Of a stretch of 64,000 nucleotides of DNA, positions 12,480 through 25,960 are shown in pieces. The notes beneath the pieces are model-generated. The model worked only from the letters and a program-made list of their open reading frames with translations. It did no database searches and had not been told where the DNA came from. Position 1 is the stretch's first letter. Each line of letters begins with the position of its first letter. The translations under genes and the position numbers were made by a program. Origin of the DNA: Gossypium raimondii (lineage: Eukaryota > Streptophyta > Magnoliopsida > Malvales > Malvaceae); NCBI RefSeq assembly GCF_025698545.1, contig NC_068570.1, positions 6,076,001 to 6,140,000 on the forward strand, read 5' to 3'.

Positions 12480-15400
12480 ATGCATTGCTCTTCTAGAAGG
12501 CAAACAAGTATGAGTAAAGAAAATGAACCCATAGAAAGTATTGAAGAGCCAACAGGAAGAATTACTCGAGCACGGGCTAAAGCACAGAGGGGAGCAGAAG
12601 GAATGTGCTCTTCAAAACCATCCTTCAAGCAGGACCAAAAATGTGTTCTTCGGATGAACTCCAAACGTGCATCATCGGATGAGAACAAGACTTGTGTGGC
12701 TGCCACTGTTGGCCTTCAGCCTAAAAGAAGGGCAGTGCTTAAAGATGTAACTAATGTCAGTGCTAATGGTATGCAGATCGACTGCTTAAATGTAACCGAA
12801 ATTCAGGTGAGGACATCTTTTGATTTCGTCCTGAAGTTCAGTCTGCAAATTTCGTATGCACCAAATAGTAAATACTAATAACATTTATCTAGGAACTTCG
12901 AGCTTCTTTACATTATATTACCCAAATAAACAACTGAGAAGATGAAGTTCTTCCTGATAAGGGTCTGAAATGCTGGAATGGCTTTTGCATCTGTTTATTC
13001 TCCTAGTGGCAAAGTAATTTGTACTTACTAAATAGTTTAAGTTTCTCTTATTATTACTGGTTGACAGACCTCCAAACAGACCATCAGAGATCCTAGTGAG
13101 AAGAACAAAGAAATGGTTGAAAATATCTTCATAGGGATTCCATCGGTTGAAGAAGATGTGAAAGCAAAGTTAGCTGAAGACTTATCAAAAATAAGGATGA
13201 TGGAAGCACATGAAAACGGTTTACCAGTAAAACTGAATGAAAGAGGTGTACCGGAACCTACGTGTCTTGGTGCAAGAGAATATGCTGTAGAAAATTCAAT
13301 GCTTCCAATACAGGCTTTTACAATGCCTTTTGGACACCAAAGCCCTAAAAGGAAAGGTTTGTGCTCTTTCTAAAATCATCAAAGGAAAGGACACAGATCA
13401 TGCGGTCCAGCTGTCTAAGAAATTGCATACCTCTGTTTTAAAAGGTGTCAAGACTGCTCTAAGGTTAACAGACAATAAGATACTGCAAAGTATTACTACT
13501 GTTCTGGGTTATATATATCATAATGCTCATTGCTTTTAAGTCCGTTCATGTTTATGGAACCTCATCTGAAAATATGGCATTGTGCGTGTTTTATTTTAAT
13601 ATGATTCTAGTATTTATGAAGATAACAACCACAATAATGTCTTGGTTTTGTAGAATATAACAGTTCTTGGAAGAAAACAGCTAGTTAGCCCTTAAAATAT
13701 TCTGCAGTAAATTTATGTTGGTTTTGATTGGATATTGCAGTAGCAGATGACGTTTACAAGAAACTAGGAGTCTCGAAAGATGTTGTGGATATTGATTCAA
13801 ACCTAAAAGATCCTCGAATATGTAGCTTGTATGCCCCAGACATATACAATAATATACGTGTTACCGAGGTTGGTGCTGCGATTTTCATCCAGTAAATGCC
13901 AGAATATGATTGTTTTCCATGCGCTTAGCAAAAAAAAAAAAAACTTTTCCATTCTAGCACTCCTGTTTCGCACTGAACACTTTTCTATCTTATTATTCTG
14001 TAAATTTTATTTGATGATACCAGCAAACTTTGATACTAATTTCATCACATTATCTTCTGCAGCTTAACCGAAGACCTTCAACTAATTATATGGAACAGGT
14101 GCAGCGGGATATTACCCCAAGCATGCGAGCGATTTTGATTGACTGGTTAGTGGAGGTAAGTCAATGTAGTTAAATTATAACCAAATAGTTACTTGCATCT
14201 CAACCTGCTTGAATGTAGGATAAGAAGCTGAAAAAGCTGCAAACTTCTGCCTAGTTCAAGATATTATGGTGCATTTCTAATTTGTTGTTGATCAGAACTT
14301 TTTTCTCATAAGCAGAGGCAAAGTCTACTGTTTATTTTTCTCCTCATTCAAAAGAATCATATATTTGTCAATTTCTGAATATAAGGATATTCTGTGCTTT
14401 CTTGAAGTGTATAAAGAGTTGGTTTTTCATTCCTTTTATTTTGTTACTATGAACTAAGCTTTAGGCTATTTGATGTGCTTGTTATTTATAGCTTTTTCAT
14501 AATGTTTCAGGTTTCTGAAGAATATAAGTTAGTCCCAGACACACTGTACCTCACAGTGAGCCTCATTGATCGTTTTCTCTCTCACAATGTTATAGAAAAA
14601 CAAAGACTCCAGTTAGTTGGTGTTTCTTGCATGCTAATTGCATCGTAAGTTCTTTAACTTATTCCATGGAAATTAAGAATTATGTTTTGTACATCTCTTC
14701 TGATAGTAGTAATTGTCGACCATGATCCTCTGCCTCACATTATCATGTTTCACTCAAGTCGCATATGCATGTGTGCCAGAGAAAGGCACTTTTTATGTTT
14801 TCGGCATTGTTGATAAATATGAAAAAGTAGCCATTCGTGTTGAGCCTAAAATATTCACCAAACTTTTTAAATAAGGCTGGTGATGTTTGTAACATTGATT
14901 ATTATTATCTGTCTAACTCTGTCATTAAGGACTCTGAGAACTTTTCTTTTATGGTTTGAAGAAAGTATGAAGAGATTTGCGCACCAAGAGTGGAAGAATT
15001 TTGCTTCATCACTGATAATACCTACACAAGTAGAGAGGTATGGCTCTTCAGCTACTTATAGCATTCATGAGTTCATTAGAGGGTCAGTAATGTTTGTTAC
15101 ATTACATATTCTGTTATACGAATTTCCTGATTCTGGCTATGTGACAGGTGTTGAAAATGGAGAGAAAAATTCTGAATTTCTTGTATTTTCAGTTATCTGT
15201 TCCAACCACAAAAACATTTCTTAGGTAATTGACACCATCTTCTAAAATCTAAATACTCCAGTAACTAAACATCTGACACGAACTCTGGCTTTAGCCCAAA
15301 TAGTTCACCCGCCTCTCTTTAGAAAAATTAATCTTACACTTAATTTTCAATTTTGCAGGAGATTCATTCAAGCAGCACAAGCAACTTACAAAGTATTGTA

Positions 15401-16034
15401 TCTTCACTATCTACATTTTTATATAAAAATTCAATATGATCATTAATCAGTGAAAAGGGGGAAAAAACTGATTTGTACTTCAATTGTGTTGGACTACAGG
15501 ATCCTTGTATAGAACTAGAATTCTTAGCAAATTATTTAGCAGAGCTGAGTCTTGTTGAGTACAACTTCTTGAAGTTCTTACCTTCACTCATTGCTGCGTC
15601 CGCTGTATTCCTTGCCAGATGGACCCTCAATCAATCAGTCCATCCATGGGTCTGCAATCCTTGTTCCCCTCCCTCCCTCTTATTGTTTTTTTTTCTTATA
15701 ATTAGAAGCACTCTCTGAAGGACACATTCCCCATTGTTTGCAGGATCCAACCTTGGAGCATTATACTAGTTACAAAGCATCAGAGCTGAAAACTACAGTT
15801 CTTGCACTGGAGGACTTGCAACTCAACACTAATGGTTGCTACCTCAACGCCATTCACGACAAGTACAAACAACAGAAGGTAAATTTTGTTGATCGATTGC
15901 TTCCAACTTGATAATTAACTTAGTTCTATACGTCCTAGATCAAATGGTTTAATTGATGTTACAAATGACAGTTCAAATGCGTGGCGACAATGAGTTCCCC
16001 TGAAAGAGTTATATCAGTGTTCTCAAGAAGATAG
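12480..16034 (+). CDS. CYCA2: A2-type mitotic cyclin
   Basis: This is a cyclin that would bind and activate a cyclin-dependent kinase in the nucleus during S/G2-M. The coding exons are 12480-12806, 13068-13356, 13741-13868, 14063-14155, 14511-14644, 14962-15037, 15148-15224, 15359-15392, 15500-15649, 15744-15878 and 15972-16034. All have GT-AG borders and their phases close to 501 aa. The N terminus carries a KEN box (residues 13-15) and a destruction box, R84-x-x-L87-x4-N92, both signals for APC/C degradation. The cyclin box contains MRAILIDWLVEVSEEYKLVP, the A-type signature, followed by LYLTVSLIDRFLS and SKYEEICAPRVEEFCFITD. The C-terminal fold includes KFLPSLIAASAVFLARWTLN. The ATG at 12480 gives an MH start like other A2 cyclins; an upstream ATG at 12454 meets a stop after six codons. 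The DnaJ gene converges from the right. Confidence 0.93.
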
Positions 16035-17289
16035 TGAAGGAAAGTCGGTTTGTCTTCTAAAAACGTAAAACCATAACCATTTTAATGTTATTCCTCCCTG
16101 CCACTGCTCTGCTTGGAGAATCTTATTCCAATCTTAAAAGGATCTTACAACTTTTAGTTTTATATATATATAAAAATCTTATAAATTGTCCCTTCTTCTA
16201 TTCAATCTTTATGATTGTGTAAGTTGTAGCATTGTTGTCTTACAGGTTCTGGTGCTTCCAGTTCCAGACAAACTTCACTGTAACCTTGTAATTTGCTATT
16301 GCCACACGTTTTTTCTTTTAAAAATAAAAATAAGAATAAAAATAAAAATAAAATCTTGGTTTAGAACTTCCTTTCTCCAATGGGAACCGGGAAGTCCTAA
16401 ACGCTACAAGTATTTTTATTTGATTACTGTATTTATTTCATTTGCTAGGTCGGTAGTCGACAATGAAAGATGTGTTTGTTTTACAGTCTTGCCATTAATA
16501 ATATAAATAAAGAGGGTAAGGTATAAATTTTTTGAATGGCTTTATGGTATAGCCAGCAGAAGCTCCACAGTACACCCAACAGTAGCTACATCTATTAGAT
16601 GATCCCATTGCTTCCCAGCAGCACTAGTTACTGCAACCAGCACCCATTCTTAATTGGTAAAATTGCATTGTGTATTTGAGGTGTTTATGGAGTTGATCTA
16701 TTATGGTATTATTCTGTTTTATTGCGTTGTGGTTTCTCTTTTAGCTGTTATAGTGTTGATGCTAATAAACATTTGCGAGATTGTAATTAGATGTTAGATT
16801 TTGAGCTTTTAATTATCGAGGCACACAATTAAGAAGTACCAATTTTGAATGACACAGGTGCTAAGTTGATGTTTGGAAATTGATACATGTATCACTCGCT
16901 GGATATACTACATTGCGTAAGTCCATATATTATCATTTCTAAAAGTTAGAATTACACATAATGAAAAATGATTATACATGCTCCACATTAATCTTGCATT
17001 GAAGATAACAAGTTACAAAACTAATGAAAGAATCAACCCCTTGTATCTCAAGAATATATAAAATAATTACACTAAAATTTGGACGGAAAATAATGATCAA
17101 AGATAAGCCAATAATAGGTTACATGGGTTTTATGGTATTGAAAGATGATGAGGCAGTTAAAACTAATATTCTTAGGTTTCATAGTTAGTGCTCAAGGTAT
17201 TCATGTAACAACCAATATGCCACTTAATGACTACATCCAACAACGCATTCAACATTTCAGTGTCGTTGCATGGGGAAAGATTTTCTATG
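16035..17289. other. 3' regions of two convergent genes
   Basis: This is the spacer between the cyclin stop and the DnaJ stop. An AATAAAAATAAAAATAAAA-like run near 16321-16355 and AATAATATAAATAAAG near 16496 could serve cyclin polyadenylation. Short ORFs at 16186-16506 and 17145-17345 look like chance. No further gene was seen. Confidence 0.5.
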
Positions 17290-19755
17290 TCAACCCCCTA
17301 AAGCGCGTTTTAGTCCAGCTTGTTGCTCGGGTGTCAACCTTGTAGGGAACTTCACATCGAATTTGATCTTAAGATCACCTCTATTACCAGGCTCCTTTGC
17401 AATTGGCATTCCTTCCCTGGCAACAACAAGCTCATAACCCGGGTTGATAATGTCGGTTACAGACAATGACAAGTTACGGCCATCAAGAGTAGTTAGATTT
17501 ATCGTAGTGCCCCCTAGTGCTTCTGCTAGTGACACCCTTTTGTTGACAATAAGATCATTTCCATCTCTTTTGTAAAGATCATGGGGTTTCTCATCGATTA
17601 CAAATACAAGGTCTGCTGGAAGCTGATTTGGCTGCTCATTTCCTTTATCTGGGAAAGTAATCTTTGTTCCTTTCTTCCACCCTGGCTTCACATCAATGGT
17701 TAATATTTCCGATTCCTGTGCTTGCCGCCTGTAAGGATCCAAAGTATTGTCCGATCAGCAGGATCAAAGATATAAAGCTACCAATAATGATGCCATCATC
17801 ACAACAGTGTAATTAAGGTGAGAATATCTCAGTTGTGTTCATAGTTTTCAGCATGAAAACAATAAGCAAGAATAGGAAACACAATACCAAAGAAGATGAA
17901 AGAAATAAACTCGTCAGCCACCATTCGATCGAAAATATAATTTATTGTCTTTATTTTCCTCTCTTGAGTTCATAAAAAAATGCATGCTGCGATGGTTAAC
18001 TTGCAGGAACTAAAAAGTACATCAAAATGAAACTTCAGTCAAGCAAATGCAATAGAGGATCATGTATGAGATGAAGATTCCTACCCTGATGCATTAACTA
18101 TAGTTCTTGAGATCTTCATCTTCCTTGTTGAACCAGTATACAGCTCTTCAAGGGTGCAAGGCAATTTGCTCTCAACCGGGGGCGGTTTCCGAGGTGCAGT
18201 TGTGTCGTTGTAACTTCGAAAATTATTGTCAGTGCAACCGAATCCCCCTCCGAACTTCCCTCCTTCAGATTGGAATCTTGAAGACCTACCTGGTCCTGTT
18301 GACCCAAATCCGAAAGGACTACTTCCAAAGAACTCGGCAAAGATATCCTCTGCATTCCTAGGGTTGAATCCATTTGGCCCACCAGTGCCATTTCCATAGG
18401 ATGGTCCGCTGCTGCCTGGTGGAGGCACGTCTTTCAACCCTTCTTCACCATGCTGATTGTAAATTGCTCTTCTTTGAGGGTCACTCAAGACCTGAATCGC
18501 AAAATTAACTTAATTCCCCATAAGAAATCTAAGAAGATGACAGATACTGGAACTTGCATCTCTCCATGCTTATCTATAATATAGTGATCCAGGACAAGTT
18601 TGACTCTATTGTATTTTTGTATCATTAAGCACATGTTAAGATCAGATAAGTCATCAAAATAAACAAGAAAACCATATTGCAGCAAGCACAACCTGTTCTA
18701 GGGCAGTGACTACCTTTTGTTTCGGCAGTAACCGGCTCCTCTATGACGTACCAAGTCCTGGTTCGGAGCCAGACACCACAATCTGCTCTCTAGTAATTTC
18801 TCAAGGTTAAAATAAACCATATTCCGGGACCTCTAACGTGACTACCATAACTAATCAGACTAACAAGATAACAAGGAAAAATAAACAATAGTTTAGAATC
18901 TAATACAGTATTGGAAAGAAATATCAGACACATAATTACATAACCAAAAGCTCACTAGGAGTAGTCGGGTCCTATGTTACACGGATTTGGGTGAGTATCG
19001 CATGTGGGTAAACTAATAAACTGGACTCTGCAAATGCTATGCATTTATTATGTTGCTGGGACTCCCTATTTTTCTTGAAGTACTTGTGTCTAACACTCGT
19101 GTTAGACAAATAGAGAGAAGATACGACCTTTAAGGATCCTCCAAATACATGAAAAAACTCTTAAAAAATCCATACATACTCGTAACCAACACTCGTACCT
19201 GAGTACAAGTAAGGTAGATGCATTTGTATTTTATCCCTCTTCTTATTACCATTCATCAATTTCTTACTCCAATCTCTAATTCCCTTTCAGGAAAGGCAAT
19301 AGCAATAAAGATGACATCTCTAAGACTAATAAATAGCTATGCTATTGGAAGATTGAAGCAAATACATTAATTTCTTCAGGCCTTCCTCTATTAACATTAA
19401 TTCATTCAAACACCCCTTTTTTCTCAGCTAAAACAGTCAAGATCATTGTGTTTCCTTCCAGGCAAATACCATAATCAAATGACAATGGAACTCCATAAAG
19501 AAAACAAAATTGTTCCATTATTTTCCTTTTTCTACCATAAAGTCACAATTAAAGAGAAATAAAATTAAGGAAAACGAAGGAAAGACTTGCCTCATAAGCC
19601 TCAGAGATCCGTTTGAAATTGGCTTCAGCTTCTTTTTTGTTGTTTGGGTTCTTGTCAGGATGCCATTTCATTGCCAATTTCCTATATGCTTTTTTCAGAT
19701 CATCCTCTGTAGCATTCCTGTCCACTTGCAATACATTATAATAATCCACCCCCAT
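17290..19755 (-). CDS. Type-II DnaJ (Hsp40, DNAJB1/SIS1-like) co-chaperone
   Basis: This J-domain protein would deliver clients to Hsp70 and stimulate its ATPase, probably in the cytosol or nucleus; no targeting peptide is seen. Three exons (19591-19755, 18085-18491, 17290-17728) join to 336 aa with matching phases. The J domain starts at residue 4 with [12 protein letters not shown] and has the catalytic HPD at 32-34. A Gly/Phe-rich segment follows ([20 protein letters not shown], later GGKFGGGFG). The C-terminal substrate-binding domains start around [20 protein letters not shown] and include [19 protein letters not shown] and [20 protein letters not shown]. There is no CxxCxGxG zinc region, which makes it type II (class B). 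Intron 1 (18492-19590) uses a GC donor, ATGAG|GCAAGT, needed to keep the [12 protein letters not shown] junction in frame. Intron 2 is GT-AG. Confidence 0.93.
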
Positions 19756-20501
19756 TCTTCTTTATTTTCTCTTTCACAATTTGATCCAAAATCCTATAAA
19801 ACCATCAACAAATTGACAAAAACCCACAACATAAAAAGAAAAACACCAATTTCCCTTCAAATGTCTTCGTAAATCCAAATTCTGCAAGAGAAAATCTATA
19901 AATTTAACAGTTCCATGATTGGAACATGAAAAATGGAGATTTTGTCTGCAGACAAGATTAACACAAAAAAACAAGCTAGACAAATTCAAAAAATTCCTAT
20001 AATTAAAACCAAAAAAGGAAAAAGAAAATAAAGAATACGAAAGGGGTTGAGAGATTTGGTCTCTGTGTGTGTGGTGAATCAATGTGGCTGCAAATTCTGT
20101 TTGGTTAAGAGTTAAAAGACCGTGTTTGTTGGAGACTTTCAGTACATAAAAAAACGAAACTAACGGAGATTATATTAAACCAATGTCAGTGTAAATAAGA
20201 AATTAATGGTTTTTGTTTTTTTGTTTCTCTATTCCTGGAAATAACAAAATAATGGTTTGCATTTTGGCAATGAAGAGTGTAAGGCTAAATCCTAGGACAG
20301 TGTTTGGCGTTTGAATGGCAACGCCATCGAAATGGAACCCTTCGCCATTTTTAACCACTTTTCAAATCTAGCTTTAGCTTTTATTTTTATTATAATATTT
20401 TATCAATTTCAATTTTATTTTTATGGTGGGGCCAACTTTTTTGGATCAATTTTTGAAGTATCGTTAACAGGATAGCTGATCGGGCCTAATTAGGTTTTGT
20501 T
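19756..20501. other. Upstream region of the DnaJ gene
   Basis: This is the 5' leader and promoter region for the minus-strand DnaJ gene. It is purine-rich on the plus strand between 19960 and 20050. No clear TATA box was picked. An LTR inserted at 20502 sets the outer limit of the promoter at about 750 bp from the ATG. Confidence 0.4.
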
Positions 20502-21511
20502 TGTAACAGCTCGTTTTCAGTTAAATCGGAATAATAATTTCGGGAGCATAAATCCGAATTCGGAAGAAAAAATATTTTAATATTATTGCATGGTCTGCAT
20601 TATGATACAAATATCATATGAAAATTTCGCTAAATAAATTTTACCTATTACATATTTAATTTGATGAAAAGGACCAAATTGCATAAAGTGTAAAAGTTGA
20701 ATTCTAGTAGCTAAAAGGATCAAATAGTTATGGAATTCAAAATTTGAGGTCTTTATATGGAAAATAGACTATTTAGTGGAGTTAGTAGATAAGTATGATG
20801 ATTCATCATTGGAAAATTCATTAAAGAAAATGACTAAATTGGAAAAAGAAATAATAAAATATGATAAATTACTCAAATAAGAAAATATCATCATTTATAT
20901 CATCTTTCCCAAATTAAAGACATGGAAACCCTAGTTATGGGTGTTGAGCTCAAGCAAGCTATTTTGGCTTAATTAGGTATGAGTTCTTGTCCCGTTTTTA
21001 GCCATTTTTATATTTTCGAGATCTTAATAACTTAATCTAGTTATTTCGGGGATTAATTTGCAAATTTATCAAAGTATTAAAGTTTTTCCATGAATGAGTA
21101 TGTATGAATTATGAAATTTTATGGTAGAAAATGAAAGGTTGTTGATAGATAAACAACTTTTGTTAAGGAATTTTGATGAAATTATGATTTAGGCACTAAA
21201 TTGTAAAGATGGAAAATTCATGAAAAAAATTCTGAATTTTGTGAAATGTATGGACTGTTATTGTTACAAGTAAAAATCGGCTAGGCTTGGAATAAGGATT
21301 AAATTGCATGAATTTCATTTTCCGAACTTAGGGACGAAATCATAATTAATTAAAAGTATAAAGGCAAAATAGTGATTTTGCCAAAGATTTGAATTGGATT
21401 GAATTGAATATAAATTGATTTTAAATTCATTCGTATAGATCCGGATAGATCAAATACGGGGTTAGATCGTGGAAAAGAGAAAGTAACGGATTAGTAACTT
21501 TTGTATATACG

Positions 21512-24116
21512 TGTAACACCCCCTAACCCCAAACCGTCACTGGAACAAGGTTACGAGGCATTACCAGACATATCAAACAATTTACAAATAAATTGAAATA
21601 AATAATCAACATATTAAAATAATTCATAAATTGTTATAAATTTGTACTAATTGATTTCATTCATTTTTTTTTATAAAAATTTCGGCAGCATTTCGACTTA
21701 TTTTTACATTAAACCCCTGCAAAATTTCAAATATAACCAACCCAATTTCAGTATTTCAACCAATGCATTTATATACTTAATCCTACTTGACATATAGACA
21801 TAACAACTTAAGTAAATAAAATCCTATTATCATTTCTAATTAACACATAAAACTAACTAAGCCATTTCAACTTGATACCAATGCTATAAAAATAACTTAT
21901 ACCATTTTTCTAATATAATCATCAAAACACATAATATCTTACTTTACAACAAAACTATATAACATGCCAAAATAACTTTTATAAATCCTATGTACATGCC
22001 ACTTTCTCTTAAAGGAAGAAAACATCACCAAAATCTTTATGTCGAGTCGGGATTGTCCCGGATCTTTGAACCGAGACTCTAACCCTTTTCAACTGCAAGA
22101 AGAAACAACCGTGACGTTGAGTATTTTATACTCAAGTGGTATTACTATAAATTAAACTATTTAATAATAATAAAATTTCAAATATTGACCATAGTCTTTA
22201 AAAATCACTTTAAACTAAATATAAATATTCATATATCATTCCATAAATCTTAAATTTATATATTTAAATATTTACATACTAAATCAATTCATAATTTATA
22301 TCATACATTCTTTCTCATATTTTTCAATAATGTCAAATCAACTAATCTCATTTTCAAATTTCCATCTCAATTATTTACCCTATTAACAAGGCTCGGACTC
22401 TGACAGATACGCGGATTCCACCCAAACACACCAAAATATCCAACCTAAACACACCCGGAATAATTTAAATCCTCCATAACACACCAGTATATCATATCCT
22501 CCCAAACACACCAATAAGGCATTAAATGCCTCTTCGGATAAACCGAAGCATATAATAATATAATCATCTTCTCGGCCGAACTACAAATCTCATCATCACA
22601 TCACAAATCCAATGGCATGCCATTTGTATCCAATCTAGTCCGATAAATTAATAGGGTATTATTTTACTTTTCCAATTTCGAATTCATTTCCACAACAATC
22701 TCAAATACTCAAACAATTCAAAACATCTATTATTTCAATTCACATATATTTCAATATTTACACATATTCTTACTTAATTTCAAATGTTATCACTTACCTT
22801 ACTTTAAATGCCTCATGAATACAATTTCAATATAGCATTTATTAAATAGATTAAGTTATAGTAATACAAACCCGGAATACGCGTTTACTCCTCAATGATC
22901 TTTTCTTTTCCTTTAGATGCCGATGCCTCGTTTTCCTTGTTAGCTACGAAAATAATAAATATTTTCACTATTAATTACAATCATTAATAATAATAATAAT
23001 TATTATATTAACAATAATAATAATAAAATTCTTATTCAATTCCTACTTATTCCCAATTTAATTCTAACTAAGCTTACTTATTTTTCTAACTTAATTCACA
23101 CTCTATTTCTATTCAAATTTCTTCTAAACTCAAATTTATCTACTAATTTTTCAGCATTTTTCACTAATTTCGAATTTTCCTCAATTTAATCCCTAAAATT
23201 CAAAACTTATAGTCTAGTTCACAATTTAATCCTTTTATCAACTCTAACTAGAAACTCTATCAAATAAACCCTCAATTCTATCATTTATTCAACATAAACC
23301 CTAATTTAAGGCTTTTTATAACTTAATCCCAACTATGTAAAACTTACAACTTAGTTTATAAATCATTCTTTTATCTATTCTAACTAGAAATTCTATCAAC
23401 TAAACCCCTAATTTAACAACTTGTTCAAAATGAATCATGTTCAAAAACCTATGAACTTCCATAACCTCCACTTAACTTCAACAAAATTTTGTTTTAAAGC
23501 TTTTAAAATATCAAAATGAAGAGGAAAGGGCTAAATTTAGCTTACCAATTAACTTGAAGCTTTAAATCCTTAGTTTTCCCTTTTATTTTTCTTTCCCCTT
23601 ATCTTCCCCTGTTTTCGTCTCTTTCCCTGCTTCTTTTCTAGCTATTCTGTTTCTTTTCTTCTTTGTTTCTTTCTTTCTTTTACTTTATATCTTTTATTTT
23701 AACTAATAATATTAATAATAATATATTAAAAAAATCTTTTACTTATTAATTAAGCACATATTTATTTTTATTACAAGTGTACCCATGTAATTATTACTAT
23801 TACACATGTCTTCAATATTTACCATACATTTGTCATCTTTTTATTTTTTACTTTTACCGTCCCATTTCTTATTAATGGCTTAATTGCCATTTTAATCCTT
23901 TTATTTTTTATTAATCTATAATTCAACTTTTACCCTAGATCAATTTAGTCCTTTTTCTTAATTTCTCTTAATTAAACTAAATTCACCCAATTAATACCTA
24001 ATTAAACACACAACTAGTCTAATAAATATTTCTAATAATTATTTTCGAACTCAATTTACTAAGACGGAGGCCCGATAATGTACTTTTTCGGTGCTTGTGA
24101 ATTTTGGGTCATTACA
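21512..24116 (+). mobile_element. Solo-LTR-like block with perfect 5-bp TSD
   Basis: It starts TGTAACACCCCCTAACCCC and ends TTTTGGGTCATTACA (2605 bp), flanked by ATACG at 21507-21511 and 24117-24121. It is AT-rich and has no gag-pol coding. It is inserted in opposite orientation within the 20502-26196 block. Confidence 0.88.
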
Positions 24117-24329
24117 ATACGAACATTGTCGAGGTAAGTTTGTGTAACTAAATTGTATATCTATATGTTTGAATTGAATGTTGTGCATTAGGATGGTGTA
24201 ATTGTCATGTATGAAATTTGTATAAATTGCTATGTGTATTTATTAATCACATAACCAACGATGACCGACAAGTATTAAGTCCCGTTTGAATAAATAAAAT
24301 TCGATGGATACGGGGTTCCCGATTGACTG

Positions 24330-24700
24330 TGATCCTGCATGTGTTGCGGACACACCATAGCTCTTACGAGCGTCCCGATATTTGGCTCTCATGAGCTTCC
24401 CGTTAATAGCTCTTCGAAGCATCCCGATTGGTTGTGATCCTGCATGTGTTGTGGACACACCACAACTCTTATGAGTGTCTCGATATATTCCGGAGCTTCC
24501 CGTTATATGGTTTTTACGAGCTTCCCGATAACTAGCTCTTATGAGTTTCCTGATTAATGGCTCTCCGGAGCTTCCCGATATTGGCTCGTATGAGCTTCCT
24601 GTTAATGGCTCTCCAGAGCTTCCTGTTACATGGCTCACAAGAGCTTCCTGTTATATGGCTCGAAAGAACTTTCCATTTATGTGCTCGTATGAGCATTGCC
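24330..24700. repeat. Degenerate ~24-30 bp tandem repeat inside LTR
   Basis: Units are of the type GCTCTYATGAGCTTCCCGATA or GCTCTCCGGAGCTTCC. Many contain a short inverted repeat around AGCTC/GAGCT. The stretch TGTGATCCTGCATGTGTTG also occurs twice, near 24329 and 24429. It belongs to the outer LTR, and the same array in reverse lies at 3400-3640. Overlapping ORFs (24243-24638, 24541-24723) are products of the repeat. Confidence 0.8.
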
Positions 24701-25569
24701 GAATAAGAATTGACGGAGTATAGATTGGTACACTTCGTGTGTACTACCTATGTATTCATCGACATTTTAAATGATTCAACAGGCAAAGTTTTGACATGAG
24801 ACAACAATAAATTAAAATAAACTATACCAGTACATACCCGAAATATATGGAATTAATATATGAATACAAGATGGGAAAGTTTATGAACATGGAAATTTGG
24901 TATTTGATGAGCTTATACATGTTTCTTGATATTCATGTAAAATACATGACTAATATGTTTGATGAGGATATGAGTATTGGCTATTAACCAAATTGCTTTG
25001 GATGTATTTTGTATGCTTATCTTAAATGTAAATGAATAACAAAGTAATTTCCCGTTATACGAACTTACTAAGCTTAAAAGCTTTCTCCATTTTATTTTCC
25101 CTGTTTTATAGTACTCGGAAGCTGGTCGGAGTTACATCACATTATCCATCGACCTTTTTGGTATATATAGTAAACTCATTTTGGTTATAATGGCATGTAT
25201 AGGTTAATTAGCTAATATTGGTATGAAAATATTTTGGTTGTAACTAGCCATTGAAATGACTTGTGATGGACATGTTTTGATATGTATGTGACCTTATCAT
25301 GTTTAATGTGTGCTAGTATGGCTAAATGATGGATAATTTATAAACATGTTGATGGTTGGTTTAAAATTTGTAAATTTAGGTACAAATGAGCTTATATATG
25401 TATTTGGTCAAATTAGTAAGTAAAGAATCTTGAACGGTTGTGGTAATAGGTTAAGTATAAAGCTTAATTTTGGTTTGGTTGAATGTCTTATAATGGTCTA
25501 TTGATGTCCAAAAATGTTTGGTTAGGTTGATGCCAAGTTTGGGTGAGGAATGTGACTTTGGAAATGACC

Positions 25570-25960
25570 TATTTTCGTCCACACGGGCAAAGACACGGGC
25601 GTGTGTCTCAGCCGTGTGTGACACACGGCCTAGCACATGGGCGTGCGGTTCGGCCGTGTGTCCCCTGCATCTTAAAAAATTGCAAAACCGAATGCTCAAA
25701 ATATCCAAACGGCCTAGCACACGGGCATGTGACTTGGCCATGTGACCCCTGCACCTATTTAATGCAAGTTAGTATGTTCACATGGCCTAGCACACGGGTG
25801 TGTGGCTTGGCCGTGTGACCAAGTTAGAGAGCACCCAAATTTGGACACGGGTTGGGACACGGCTGTGCCTCTATTTCGAATGCCCACACTGCCTGAGACA
25901 CGGGCGTGTCTCTTGATCGTGTGAGACACACGGCTTGGCCACATGGGCGTGTGTCCCTTG
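25570..25960. repeat. GC-rich CACGGGCGTGTG/CGGCCGTGTG array inside LTR
   Basis: It is a patch of repeated ACACGGGCGTGTG, TCGGCCGTGTG and ACACACGGCCTAGCAC motifs in otherwise AT-rich LTR sequence. Motifs occur in both orientations, so the RNA could fold strongly. CpG density is clearly raised locally. The ORFs here on both strands (25451-25944) are repeat-generated. Confidence 0.85.

Noticed and set aside
14880-15224. 114-codon ORF as an independent gene
   Set aside because: It spans two cyclin exons and an intron; only parts match the cyclin fold, in the spliced frames.
24243-24723. ORFs on both strands as repetitive proteins
   Set aside because: They are generated by the tandem GAGCTTCCCG repeat inside an LTR and are open in several frames.
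25451-25944. Four overlapping ORFs of 60-96 codons
   Set aside because: They arise from the stop-poor CACGGGCGTGTG array, with no domain and no gene structure.
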